From contig NZ_QGTD01000013.1 of the NCBI RefSeq assembly GCF_003176895.1, positions 235,324 to 299,323 of the forward strand: DNA of 64,000 bases, written 5' to 3'. The notes under the pieces were generated by a model. That model ran no database searches and had not been told where the DNA came from. It saw only the letters and a list, made by a program, of their open reading frames with translations. This document shows positions 28,086 through 38,000 of the stretch, piece by piece (the stretch's first letter is position 1; the number at the start of each line of letters is the position of its first letter). The translations under genes were made by a program, and so were the position numbers. The DNA comes from Gracilibacillus dipsosauri (GTDB taxonomy: Bacteria > Bacillota > Bacilli > Bacillales > Amphibacillaceae).

Positions 28086-29267
28086 TTAGCTAGCAAGCTC
28101 TTGCTTTCTTTTATTTGTAAGTTTTTTTCGATATGTCCAGCTCCGCCATACCCACTCGAGTGGTCCTCTCTTATAACGTTTCAGCCAGAGCCAACTGAGT
28201 ATTATTTGAATAGGAAATACAAAAAATGCTATTAGTATTGTTTGTAGTGGACTCAATTCCCCGTACAAACCAAAACCGATCGAATAAAATAATAGTACCC
28301 CTACAAGTGATTGCAAAATATAATTGGATAACGCCATTTTTCCCACGTATTCCAATCCTCTGAACAATGAAGGAATCATTCGATATAGTAAGGTGATCGT
28401 GATGATATAAAAGATGGCCGAGCTCACTCCACCAACAGTATCCTGTAGCATCGAAAGCCATAAAGGATTTCCTATAAAATGGGGTCCTGCTTTAAAAATA
28501 AAAAATAACGACAACGAAATTAGCCAAATTCGCTTCAATATCGGTAAATGGACGTCCACTTGATGTAACCACTTCTTACGTGCAAACAGTGTACCAAGTA
28601 AGAATATCGGTAAGAGATTACATGCAATCAAAATAAATGAATAAACATTATTGGCAAAAAGCCAATCTGCAAGGTTTTGCTGGAGGATATCAAGTATCGA
28701 GCCTGATCCGTAATGTTGGTAGGATGCCTCAATTGCAGCCTGGTTTGTTATATCTAAAGTAAACTGACTTGCTAAATATAATAATCCAGTAAATAGTACT
28801 ACTGGTGCAAGTAACAAGGAGACACTCCAGATGATTAACGTTGTATTTGTTCTATTTAGAAAGAAAAGCAGAAGAAAACCGATAATGCTATAGCTAATTA
28901 ATATATCCCCGTGCCATATAAGAAAAGCATGGATAACTCCAAATACTAATAACATGGTTAATCTACGTGACAGCGTATGGGTAGCTTGAATTCCTTTAGA
29001 ATGCAGATTTTCTAACATCATTTGAATCCCAAAACCAAATAGGAAGGAAAATAAAGAATAAAAGCTAGCTTGAAAAAAGATATCAATAATCATCGAAAGG
29101 ATACCAGATTCTTCATTTCCCCAGTAATTCGTACCATTTCCATATAAAAAGTAAGGACCATGAAACGATGGAAGATTGACGATAAATATGCCAAAAATTG
29201 CAAAACCTCTCGCTGCATCTATCCAAGGTAATCTTAGTTTTTCTTGAACTGGTTTTAATTGATTCAT
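28086..29267 (-). CDS. DUF418 family multi-pass membrane protein
   Basis: 393 residues behind GGGGGATG. Around ten hydrophobic segments. N-terminal IDAARGFAIFGIFIVNLPSF and C-terminal GKMALSNYILQS with the WLKRYKRGPLEWVWR tail are hallmarks of the YeiB/DUF418 family of predicted membrane transport or acyltransferase-like proteins. Divergent from gerP. Function unknown. Confidence 0.88.
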   Translation of the reverse strand: MNQLKPVQEKLRLPWIDAARGFAIFGIFIVNLPSFHGPYFLYGNGTNYWGNEESGILSMIIDIFFQASFYSLFSFLFGFGIQMMLENLHSKGIQATHTLSRRLTMLLVFGVIHAFLIWHGDILISYSIIGFLLLFFLNRTNTTLIIWSVSLLLAPVVLFTGLLYLASQFTLDITNQAAIEASYQHYGSGSILDILQQNLADWLFANNVYSFILIACNLLPIFLLGTLFARKKWLHQVDVHLPILKRIWLISLSLFFIFKAGPHFIGNPLWLSMLQDTVGGVSSAIFYIITITLLYRMIPSLFRGLEYVGKMALSNYILQSLVGVLLFYSIGFGLYGELSPLQTILIAFFVFPIQIILSWLWLKRYKRGPLEWVWRSWTYRKKLTNKRKQELAS

Positions 29268-29403
29268 GATTACATCCCCCTTAGAAAACTCACATTCGCT
29301 TGTGCTTTAGTGGAAGCGTTAGTTTTCTTATACTCTAAAAAATAACATACTGTGTTTATTTTATCCTATAACCTTTGCAGAGACTAGTTTTAATGTCATT
29401 TTC

Positions 29404-29430
29404 ACAAACTCTTTACTTTTTCATAAACTA
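29404..29430 (+). promoter_or_regulatory. Sigma-K-like promoter of gerP
   Basis: ACA at 29404-29406 and CATAAACTA at 29422-29430 with 15 bases between match the sigma-K pattern (AC -35, CATANNNTA -10). gerP in B. subtilis is a mother-cell sigma-K operon, which supports the reading. Start of gerPA is at 29465. Confidence 0.7.
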
Positions 29431-29464
29431 ATCATGGATAACTTTAAATGTTAGGAGATTGTAT

Positions 29465-29683
29465 ATGCCAGCCATCGTAGGTGCTGTAAAAGTGGTAAGT
29501 ATTGGTTCATCGGGCATCTTTCATATTGGGGATGTCTATCGAGTCCAACCATATAGCCAAGTTAAAACCTTTGCAGGTGGTGGATCCTTTAATACGGGGG
29601 ATGGCATCCAAGTACATCTTGAAAATGCCTACACAAGTCTTGTCGATGAGGATCAATTTGATCAAAATATAAATGCTTTGTAA
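29465..29683 (+). CDS. gerPA: Spore germination protein GerPA
   Basis: 72 residues from ATG 29465 behind TTAGGAG. MPAIVGAVKVVSIG...FHIGDVYRVQP...GGGSFNTGD is the GerPA/GerPF fold. GerP proteins are coat-associated and let small germinants pass the coat to inner-membrane receptors. First gene of gerPABCDEF. Confidence 0.92.
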   Translation: MPAIVGAVKVVSIGSSGIFHIGDVYRVQPYSQVKTFAGGGSFNTGDGIQVHLENAYTSLVDEDQFDQNINAL

Positions 29684-29698
29684 TAAGTGAGTGATTCT

Positions 29699-29902
29699 AT
29701 GCAGTTAACAGTACATCAATCCATTTATATACATCTTCTAAAGGTGGGCAGTGTAACTAATTCATCAGTATTACAAATTGGAAGCACTGGTCAAATACAA
29801 GCACTATCTCAGCTATATAATACAGGTGGTTATGAAGAAAAAGCGGAGCCTGCTGAACCACAAGGATTGAGCGCGCCTTTAGTACCATTAGCACCACCTT
29901 AA
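29699..29902 (+). CDS. gerPB: Spore germination protein GerPB
   Basis: 67 residues from ATG 29699; a GTG 12 bases earlier is less likely. MQLTVHQSIYIHLLKVGSVTNSSVLQIGSTGQI with SQLYNTGGY and a Pro-rich tail are shared with GerPB. Follows gerPA by 15 bases. Confidence 0.9.
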   Translation: MQLTVHQSIYIHLLKVGSVTNSSVLQIGSTGQIQALSQLYNTGGYEEKAEPAEPQGLSAPLVPLAPP

Positions 29903-29943
29903 GCTTTAAAAAAACCTAGTCTAGTCTTAAGGAGTGATCGAAA

Positions 29944-30471
29944 ATGGAGTATCAGCAAATGTATTTCTACATTCAACAGCTTGAGCAACAGATCCATTAT
30001 CTACAAAATGAAGTGACCTCCTTAACGAATCGTCTCCAGCAATTAGAAGGCCAAACAAACCAAAAAACAACGATTGAGAAATTAGAATATCATTTTGATC
30101 AGCTGAAAATCGAACGATTAGACGGTACCTTGCATATTGGAGTAACCCCAGAAGAACTAAAGCAAGCAGATGATCTGTCATTGCCAATAAAACAAGCTAA
30201 CCCATCACCTGTTCATCAAAATTTATATCAGTATATAGATCAAGATTTACCAAGCTATATCGAGCAATTAGAGAGAGAACACCAGTATCCTTTAGAAGAG
30301 GATTATCGTCAGCTATTATTGGAAGATGTCAAAAAACAATTACCACAACGTATTTCCTTTTATGAACAACAACAAAACCCAGCCTCCACACAATATGTAT
30401 ACAGTCAAGTTAAAGATGAACTAATGAGAGGTTTAAAAAAGTGGTTTGATCAACAAACGAAAAAGGAGTAG
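29944..30471 (+). CDS. gerPC: Spore germination protein GerPC
   Basis: 175 residues behind AAGGAGTG. The N-terminal 50 residues are a Gln-rich coiled coil (LEQQIHYLQNEVTSLTNRLQQLEGQ), followed by an ERLDGTLHIGV segment and a charged helical C-terminus, as in GerPC. Presumed structural coat component needed for germinant permeability. Confidence 0.92.
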   Translation: MEYQQMYFYIQQLEQQIHYLQNEVTSLTNRLQQLEGQTNQKTTIEKLEYHFDQLKIERLDGTLHIGVTPEELKQADDLSLPIKQANPSPVHQNLYQYIDQDLPSYIEQLEREHQYPLEEDYRQLLLEDVKKQLPQRISFYEQQQNPASTQYVYSQVKDELMRGLKKWFDQQTKKE

Positions 30472-30477
30472 AGACTT

Positions 30478-30684
30478 ATGCAATTTGATGTCCATAATTG
30501 GAATTTAGAAGTCGGAAATGTATCAATCCTTGGTATATCTAGCTCTTCTTTATTTATCGTTGGAGATACGAATGAGATTCAGCTTTCTTCTTTATTTGAT
30601 ACACCACCTGAATCTTATATTGTTGGAGCTAATATTCCAGCACCGGTACAAGGAGCAACGAATGTCCAATCAGCGGGTGACTAA
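30478..30684 (+). CDS. gerPD: Spore germination protein GerPD
   Basis: 68 residues, starting 7 bases after gerPC. LEVGNVSILGISSSSLFIVGDTNEIQLSSLFDTPPES is the GerPD core; the tail of about 20 residues is longer than in B. subtilis. Its last 23 bases overlap the start of gerPE in another frame. Confidence 0.9.
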   Translation: MQFDVHNWNLEVGNVSILGISSSSLFIVGDTNEIQLSSLFDTPPESYIVGANIPAPVQGATNVQSAGD

Positions 30685-31027
30685 AGTTAAAGCAATAAAG
30701 GTAATCAATTCATCTTATAGTTCGGTATTCAATATTGGAGATATCCATACACTCCAGCCTAAGACAGATGTATTAGCTGTTCAAAGAGAAGGAGGAATTT
30801 CTTCAGATAAAGGATTTGAACTAGAAAAATACCCCATATTCCAAACAGAACTCCCTTTCCTGGAAAAAACACCAATGACCCAAGCTCATTCTCATCACTG
30901 TTCATCCATTCATGTTCCTAATATTCGTGTCAACGGTATCTCTTCCTCTGCCATTTTACAGCTAGGGCAAGTAAATCAAACTTTTTCAAGATCAAGAATT
31001 AAGCATATTCGAATTTTGAAAGATTAA
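30662..31027 (+). CDS. gerPE: Spore germination protein GerPE
   Basis: 121 residues from ATG 30662, which has AAGGAG at good spacing inside the end of gerPD. The open frame extends back to 30518 but that part only shadows gerPD. Segments SSYSSVFNIGDIHTLQPKT and ISSSAILQLGQV match GerPE. Confidence 0.88.
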   Translation: MSNQRVTKVKAIKVINSSYSSVFNIGDIHTLQPKTDVLAVQREGGISSDKGFELEKYPIFQTELPFLEKTPMTQAHSHHCSSIHVPNIRVNGISSSAILQLGQVNQTFSRSRIKHIRILKD

Positions 31028-31049
31028 AAAAGAAGGGGTGTGAACCTAC

Positions 31050-31268
31050 ATGCCATCCATTGTAGGCCCGATTAAAATTACAAGTGTTGACGGTGGAGTA
31101 GTTAATTTTGGAGACACCTTTTACCTATCACCTAAGAGTGCCTCCAAATCTGCATCTGGCTCAGGATCCATTAATACAGGTGATCTGCATAATACAAACA
31201 CTGGATTTAATATTACCAATGCGATTGATCCTGATGCTGTAGATCAAGTGATGAATGCAAATGCGTAA
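31050..31268 (+). CDS. gerPF: Spore germination protein GerPF
   Basis: 72 residues behind AAGGGGTG. MPSIVGPIKITSVDGGVVNFGDTFYLSPKSASK...SGSINTGD is a clear GerPF/GerPA-type protein; by order it is F. Last gene of the operon, ending in a terminator stem. Confidence 0.92.
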   Translation: MPSIVGPIKITSVDGGVVNFGDTFYLSPKSASKSASGSGSINTGDLHNTNTGFNITNAIDPDAVDQVMNANA

Positions 31269-31300
31269 GAGAGAGATCTCCCTTACGCATTATATTTCTA
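31261..31300 (+). terminator. Terminator after gerPF (possibly also addA)
   Basis: ATGCGTAAG / CTTACGCAT 9-bp stem containing the gerPF stop codon, followed by TATATTTCTA. addA ends within the same stem on the other strand. Confidence 0.65.
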
Positions 31301-34300
31301 TAATCAATTCCTTATCAAAGAAGTACAAATATTTTCGATAAATGGGTTCATGCCATATATTTTCTAACGCTCTAGCATATAATTCAAGCTGAATATTATA
31401 TTTTTCTTTTAGCTTATCCCTAACATGGTCATCGACTGTTTCTTCGATTCTATCAGTCTTATAATCCAACATAATCCATCCCTCTTCTGTTTTTATTAAA
31501 CAATCAATCACACCTTGAAGGAAGATGCGCTCTTCTGCTTCTGACCAGTCTGGATATATGTCATTCGCGGGTAGTGTTAAACTAAACGGAACTTCTCTCT
31601 CTATACGTTTCGCATAAAGGGCAAGCTCCCCGAGCTGGCTTTTAAAAAAGGCAAGGATGGATTGTGTGTCAATGACCTCTGTTTCTTCTCTTGTCAATAT
31701 TTCTTTCTCTTCTAATTGTACAATAAACTCTTCAAGTGTATCTATGTTCCACTCTCTATTTAGAGGGATATGTTGCATAACAGTGTGCATGGCTGTTCCA
31801 ATTTCTGCACGCGTCCATTCCTTTTGACGCTGCATAAAACGTGGTCTGCGATTAATAGGTGCACGGAACGGATCGATAATAGCAGAATCACTGTACATAT
31901 CTCTTACCTCTTGTTGTCGCTTTAATTCGGTTACCGACTGTTTAGCCCGAAAGGAAGTAGCATTTAGGTATGGATATTGATAGTTCAAATAGTTGTCGAC
32001 TATCTCTCGCTCCAATTCATCCCCTGTCTCTATAGGCTTCCATTCAAATATTGCCTCTTCTAACGCTTTTATAGTTTCTTTATTTGTTTCTTCCATATTT
32101 TGATAATGGCTACTGTGGACTCGAGCGATACTCCATTTAGACGAATCATACAGGATCGACTCAGGAATATGGGTAACAGTGGATTCATTTCTTAAGATCT
32201 CGCCATGTTGATGTCTTGTCAAGACTGCTCCTATCCAATCAAAATAGGATAATGCCTCTAATCGATAATAATGTGGAAGTACCCAATCATTATGATGGAG
32301 CATCATTTCCCATTTTCTCTTCTTCTTATCTAGGGACGGAACGGTACCAACCATGACCAGCTTCTCTCTTGCTCTTGTTAAGGCAACATACAATACACGC
32401 ATTTCTTCTGCCAGCATTTCTCGTTGCATTTCCTTCTTTAAGGCATGATAGTGCAAGGTTGGATACATGATTCTTTTTAATGGATCAATATATTTCGTTG
32501 CAAAGCCAAGCTCTTTATGGAGCAAGTACTTTTCTTTTAAATCCTGTTGATTGAACTGCTTATTCATCGCACCAACGATTACGACTGGAAATTCTAGTCC
32601 TTTGCTTTTATGAATAGTCATAATTCTCACTACATCTTCCTGTTCACCTAATGCCTTTGCTGCACCAAGATCCTCTCCTCTATCCTCCATTCGTTCAATA
32701 AAGCGGAGAAAACGGAAAAGTCCTCGAAAGGAAGTCGATTCATAGCTCTTTGCCCTGTCGTATAGTGCTCTTAGATTTGCTTGACGTTGTCTACCACCAG
32801 GGATGCCACCAACAAAGTCATAATAACCTGTTTCCTGATAAATTTGCCAAATTAAAGCAGATAGCGCCCCCTGTCTTGCTTCTTTACGCCATTTTTCTAA
32901 GTTTGTCATAAAGCCATCAAGCTTGCCTTCTGTTTGCCCACCAGCTGTTTTAGCCAAATATGCTTTAGTCGCTTCATAATAGGTACTGTTTTTCTTAGTC
33001 AAACGAATCTCTGCTAGCTCGTTTTCATCTAATCCAACAATTGGTGATTTCAGCACTGCTGCTAAAGGAATATCCTGTCTTGGGTTATCGACTATCTTTA
33101 ATAAACTCATCATTACTTGAATTTCGATTGCAGCCAAATAGCCGGTAGATAGTTCAGCATAGACTGGAATTCCTTGTTTTTTGAATTCCTCCATAATGGT
33201 CGGAGCCCATGTCATCGAGCGTAGTAAAATAACAATATCTCGGTACTCAACTTTTCTAGGCATAGATGTTTTTTTATCCATAACTTGAAGTGGAGGTCGG
33301 TCATCATGTCCAATAAAAGATTGTATTTTTTTAGCATACGCTCTTGCTTCAAGCTGTGCTTTTTCCAGGTCTTCCCTATCCTCTAACTCCATATCTAGGG
33401 CTTCTCTTTCTGCTTCATTCGATTCTTGATCAATAATGATGATCTCTGTGTCAGGCTGAGCAAGTGGTATGTCGTCATAACTCTTATTTCCATAAATGAG
33501 CTCTGCATCTTGATCATACTCTAAATCTCCTACCTCTTGATCAAATAATTGCCTAAACACATAGTTTGCGGCAACTAATACCTCTTTTCGACTTCTGAAG
33601 TTGCGCGCTAGATCAATTCGATAGCCTGGATCTTCTTCCTCAGAAAATCGAGTATATTTGTCAATAAAAAGTGATGGCTCAGCATGGCGAAATCGGTAAA
33701 TACTTTGCTTCACATCCCCTACCATAAACATATTGCCATTGTCTTGATCTGCAATACTTGTAAGAATCGTTTCCTGAACAATATTTGTATCCTGATATTC
33801 ATCCACCATAATTTCACGGTATTTTTTTCTTAGCTCTAGAGCAATTGAAGAAGGAAGCTTATCGGACTTGTCTTCTAATAATACATCTAAGGCAAAATGC
33901 TCCAAATCACTGAAATCGACGAGTCCTTTTTCTTTTTTGGCTTCTTGGTAGTGGAAACGAAAGTCCTTAATCATTTTAGTTAAATGATTAATTATTGGAT
34001 AAAGCTCCTTCATATCAGCAAGGTGGAAAGATAAATCTCGACTAAACCAATCAGAGGCAACCTTATTCCACCTTTTTTTTAGATCATCTCGAAAAGCTTT
34101 GACCTGATCCTTTTTATCCTCACTACATTCCACCTTTTTTCTAGATAATGCTTTGAATTTTCCATTAGTAAAAACTGCTCGTGCTTCTTGCCATGATAGT
34201 GCAATAGCTCCTTTTGCCTGCTGTATCATCTCTTTGTCCGAATCTAGAGCTTCTGCGTAGTGATATGGTCCATCTGCCTCTTTCGTTAACTCTAATGCCT

Positions 34301-35006
34301 GGGTGATTTGCATCTCCATTACTTCTAATTGACGTGCAACCTCTTTCTTCAAAATGGTTAGCCAGGTTAACGTAGACTCATCTGTTGTTTCTTCTACAGC
34401 ATAGGTTTCTGCAAGCTGCTCTAACCATAAATCAGGATTAGGGTGTTGAATCGAAAATTCATATAAAGTCAAGATTAAACCTTCAATTTCCAAATCATTC
34501 CGATCATTGGAGAAACGATCGACAACTTGGAAAAATGCCTCCTGTTCCGCGTCCTCTTCTAATCCATACCACTCTTCAAAAAGCTGCTCTAATACATCTT
34601 GGCGAATCATATCTGCCTCAACCTCATCTGCAATTCGAAAACTCGGGTCGATATCTAAACGATAAGCGTATTTACGTACAAGCTCCATACAGAATGAGTG
34701 TAAAGTAGAAATCGAGGCATGCTGTAGCAAGGATATTTGCTTCTTCAAATGATTCGATCCCGGATCTGCTGCTAATGCTTCTTCTAAAGCTTCACCGATT
34801 CTGTTACGCATCTCTTGAGCAGCTGCGTTTGTAAAAGTTACCACGAGTAACTGATCAATATCAACAGGAGTTTCTTTGTTTAATAGTTTTTGAATAATTC
34901 GTTCTACTAGGACTGCTGTTTTACCTGAACCAGCTGCTGCAGCAACGAGAATGTTGCTTCCAGATTGATAAATTGCCTCTTCTTGTTCCTTTGTCCATTG
35001 TGGCAT
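31290..35006 (-). CDS. addA: ATP-dependent helicase/nuclease subunit A
   Basis: 1238 residues. UvrD/Rep-type helicase with Walker A AAAAGSGKTAV (about 22-32), motif II VDEYQDTN, motif III VGDVKQSIYRFR, motif V/VI HKSKGLEFPVV and YVALTRAREKL, and a C-terminal RecB-like nuclease motif LDYKTDR (about 1185). With AddB it resects double-strand breaks to Chi, feeding RecA. Its ATG shares one base with the addB stop, so translation is coupled. Confidence 0.97.
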   Translation of the reverse strand: MPQWTKEQEEAIYQSGSNILVAAAAGSGKTAVLVERIIQKLLNKETPVDIDQLLVVTFTNAAAQEMRNRIGEALEEALAADPGSNHLKKQISLLQHASISTLHSFCMELVRKYAYRLDIDPSFRIADEVEADMIRQDVLEQLFEEWYGLEEDAEQEAFFQVVDRFSNDRNDLEIEGLILTLYEFSIQHPNPDLWLEQLAETYAVEETTDESTLTWLTILKKEVARQLEVMEMQITQALELTKEADGPYHYAEALDSDKEMIQQAKGAIALSWQEARAVFTNGKFKALSRKKVECSEDKKDQVKAFRDDLKKRWNKVASDWFSRDLSFHLADMKELYPIINHLTKMIKDFRFHYQEAKKEKGLVDFSDLEHFALDVLLEDKSDKLPSSIALELRKKYREIMVDEYQDTNIVQETILTSIADQDNGNMFMVGDVKQSIYRFRHAEPSLFIDKYTRFSEEEDPGYRIDLARNFRSRKEVLVAANYVFRQLFDQEVGDLEYDQDAELIYGNKSYDDIPLAQPDTEIIIIDQESNEAEREALDMELEDREDLEKAQLEARAYAKKIQSFIGHDDRPPLQVMDKKTSMPRKVEYRDIVILLRSMTWAPTIMEEFKKQGIPVYAELSTGYLAAIEIQVMMSLLKIVDNPRQDIPLAAVLKSPIVGLDENELAEIRLTKKNSTYYEATKAYLAKTAGGQTEGKLDGFMTNLEKWRKEARQGALSALIWQIYQETGYYDFVGGIPGGRQRQANLRALYDRAKSYESTSFRGLFRFLRFIERMEDRGEDLGAAKALGEQEDVVRIMTIHKSKGLEFPVVIVGAMNKQFNQQDLKEKYLLHKELGFATKYIDPLKRIMYPTLHYHALKKEMQREMLAEEMRVLYVALTRAREKLVMVGTVPSLDKKKRKWEMMLHHNDWVLPHYYRLEALSYFDWIGAVLTRHQHGEILRNESTVTHIPESILYDSSKWSIARVHSSHYQNMEETNKETIKALEEAIFEWKPIETGDELEREIVDNYLNYQYPYLNATSFRAKQSVTELKRQQEVRDMYSDSAIIDPFRAPINRRPRFMQRQKEWTRAEIGTAMHTVMQHIPLNREWNIDTLEEFIVQLEEKEILTREETEVIDTQSILAFFKSQLGELALYAKRIEREVPFSLTLPANDIYPDWSEAEERIFLQGVIDCLIKTEEGWIMLDYKTDRIEETVDDHVRDKLKEKYNIQLELYARALENIWHEPIYRKYLYFFDKELIIEI

Positions 35007-38000
35007 TACAACTCACCTCGCTTAATTGCCTCTGTTACTTCTTCGTCTTGTAAATCCTGCAGTCTACGATAATTATTTTCGGGCAATGTTGAGTCAAACT
35101 GACAAACTGATCGAAAGGAACAAAATGTACAAGCTGTTTGATCTTGCTTTTGGAAAGGATTTAACTCCAAGTTTCCTTCTATCATCGATAAACCTGCGTT
35201 TTTCATTAATTGCCTTATGTAGGCTTGCAAATCTTGAAATACTTCTTCTTCCGCCACTTTTGATCCTTTATAGAATTTACCTGACTTACTAAATCCTGCT
35301 GGAATAACATTACTTCTACCAGACTCCAGTGAGGTATCCATCATTTTCACAACATTCTCTTGATCTAGTAGTAAACCTTTCATTTTAAATTGCTTAAAAA
35401 GCTCTGCATTAATTTTCTCATCCGCTAAGCTTTCAGATAGCGAAAGCATGGGATTATGCACATGAAAATATAATACACCACCAGGAGTTGCTTTTTGACC
35501 TAACCATTTTTCCGCATTCAGTAAGACAACATTCAAATAAGTAATCATCTGTAAAGCTAATCCATAATAAACCTCTGCTAAATTCAACCCTTTGGCACTT
35601 GACTTATAATCAATAATTCGAAGGTAGAGCTGCTCTTCGTCTGTCGCTTGATCAATTCGGTCAATTCTTCCTCTTAGTAAAAGCTTTCGCTCATCTGTTA
35701 ATGGAATTTCTAGAGGATCCAACTGGTTTGGATATCCAAATCCAACTTCTAAACCAACAGGAGAAAAGTTCGTTAGTCTTGATTGTTCACTAAGGATAAA
35801 GGTGGCCCTAGCGACAATACCTTCCAGCTTCCTTTGTATATATTGATAACGTTTCGAACTGTGTAGGATTTGATGCTGCAATACTGGTGCTAAATAACTG
35901 ATCGCTTTGTTCGCATAATTTCTCGCCTCTTGTTCATGAATATCTGCAAACCTCAATCCATCCTTTTGGATCCATTCGGTTATTTGTTTTAAAGCTTCAT
36001 GAAAGAGTTGACCTATATCTGGAGCATCAAGCTTATAGGTTTGTCTCTCTTCTAATCCTAAACCATATCTAGCAAAATGTTGGTAGGAACAACGGTAGAA
36101 CATCTCTAATCTAGAGACACTCGCCTTTATTTTTTCTGGATACATTTTCTCAACCGTAGTAGAGGAAAGATTAGTTGGTTTGTTTTGATAGAATAGCCCT
36201 CGCAAAACTCGCTGATTCGTGAGCTTGTCCTCTATATTTTCTATATACCAGTTCAGCACATTCTGCCATATTGGATCAATGGGATAGCCGCGTAGCTGTC
36301 TTGCCAATTGGGAGGTTAGAGCACCTCTTGTTTTTCTTGGTGTCGTAACAAATCTTCTAGCATCTGTCATCTCTTCAGGATCTTGAAGTAGGATTTTATC
36401 CCATTGTTGTGGGAAAAGCTCCTCCATTCTTTTAATTAAAGAAGAAGCCACCTTTGCTTTTCCTTCACTATTACTTATAGGATAACTAATCCAGAGATAA
36501 TCTTCAGGCAGTGTAAACGCAAGATAAACGTAAAACCAATCATCCAATAATTGCCGTTTACTTCCTTCTGCTAGTTGAAAACCATTATCCTGCAACAAAG
36601 CACGTTCTTCCTCCGTAATAATTCCATCACTACTCTGCTTCATTGGCCATGTACCTTCATTCACTCCAAGTAAAAGTGCACATTTTACCCCTTGCATTCT
36701 TGAACGGTCAATGGATCCAACGACGACATGATCAAGACTTGGTGGAACATGAGAGAATTGTAGTGATTCAAACCCGGATTCCAAGATACTTCGAAATAGC
36801 TTCAAATCCGTTTCTTCCTCGCCTGCTATTTCCGTAATTTCCTCAAGCAATTGAATAACCGCATCCCATACTTGATCTTGCTCACGTCCTTTTTCCACAA
36901 GACCTTCTTCATCATATTGTTCACGAATTTTTTCTAAATGCTTTGGAATTTGCATTTCCTCAAGCCATTGATAAAGTACAATCGCTTTTTGCTCAATAGT
37001 TTTCGCTTCTTTTATCGCTTGATCTATCGGTGCTAGTGCGTCCACTACTTGCATTCGGTATGCATTGATTCTTTCTTGGATAGCCATTTCTCTATCTGTT
37101 TGTGCTGATTCATCAAAGCCTTTAAAGCGCTGAAAAACCCAAGGCTGATCGTTTGTCCATCTATTTTTCCCTCTAATTCCGTACTCTAAGACATAGTTTT
37201 CGAGCTCATCAATCGCTTCTTGATCTAATCTTGGTTGCTCTTTTCCTTCTGGAATTAGACCTGTCTTTAATACACGGAAAACAGCGTCATAACGCCAATC
37301 TCCTTCGATGAGATCTAATAGTGATCGTAAGCATTCAATTAAGGGATGGTGAAGCATGGTTCGTTTCTCATCCACAAAAATGGGAATCTGATAATCATCA
37401 AAAACCGTCGTAATTAAGTCATGATAAACATCAGGCTCACGAAGCAATATCGCGATATCTCGATATCTATAGTTTTCATCACGCACAAGTTTAATAATTT
37501 CCTGTGCTACACCTTCTACCTCTGCCCTTGGGTGGACTGCCTCTGCCATTCTAATTGGTGCTTTTTTTTCATATGGTACTGCGGGTCTACTATCAAAATG
37601 TTGATCTAAATGAATAAAGGCAGTGTTTTCTTTTGTTTGTTTACTGAGTGTTTCCTTTTCTATTTTAATACTATGCTTCTGTGCTAGTTGCTCCAATTGT
37701 AAGAATGTTTCTTTCGTTTGGTAAAAAAGATCTAATGGCTCTGCAATAATCTCATCTGCTTGATCCATAGTTAAGGTTATCGTCACATTTTGTGCCTTTT
37801 GAAGCATTGCTTCTATAACAAGCAATTCCTGTGGAGTAAATCGATGGAATCCATCAATGTACACTTCGGTTTCTTCTAGGAAGTTGGATTCCACTAGCTT
37901 CTTCGTTAAGAGCTGGAGCTGATCCTCACTATCAATATAATTTCCTTCTAGTTCCTTGACTAAATGATGATAAACATAATATAAGTCATCCAGCTTATTT

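Noticed and set aside
30518..30661. 48-codon N-terminal extension of gerPE
   Set aside because: It lies wholly inside gerPD in another frame; the ATG at 30662 has a proper ribosome site and gives the family start.
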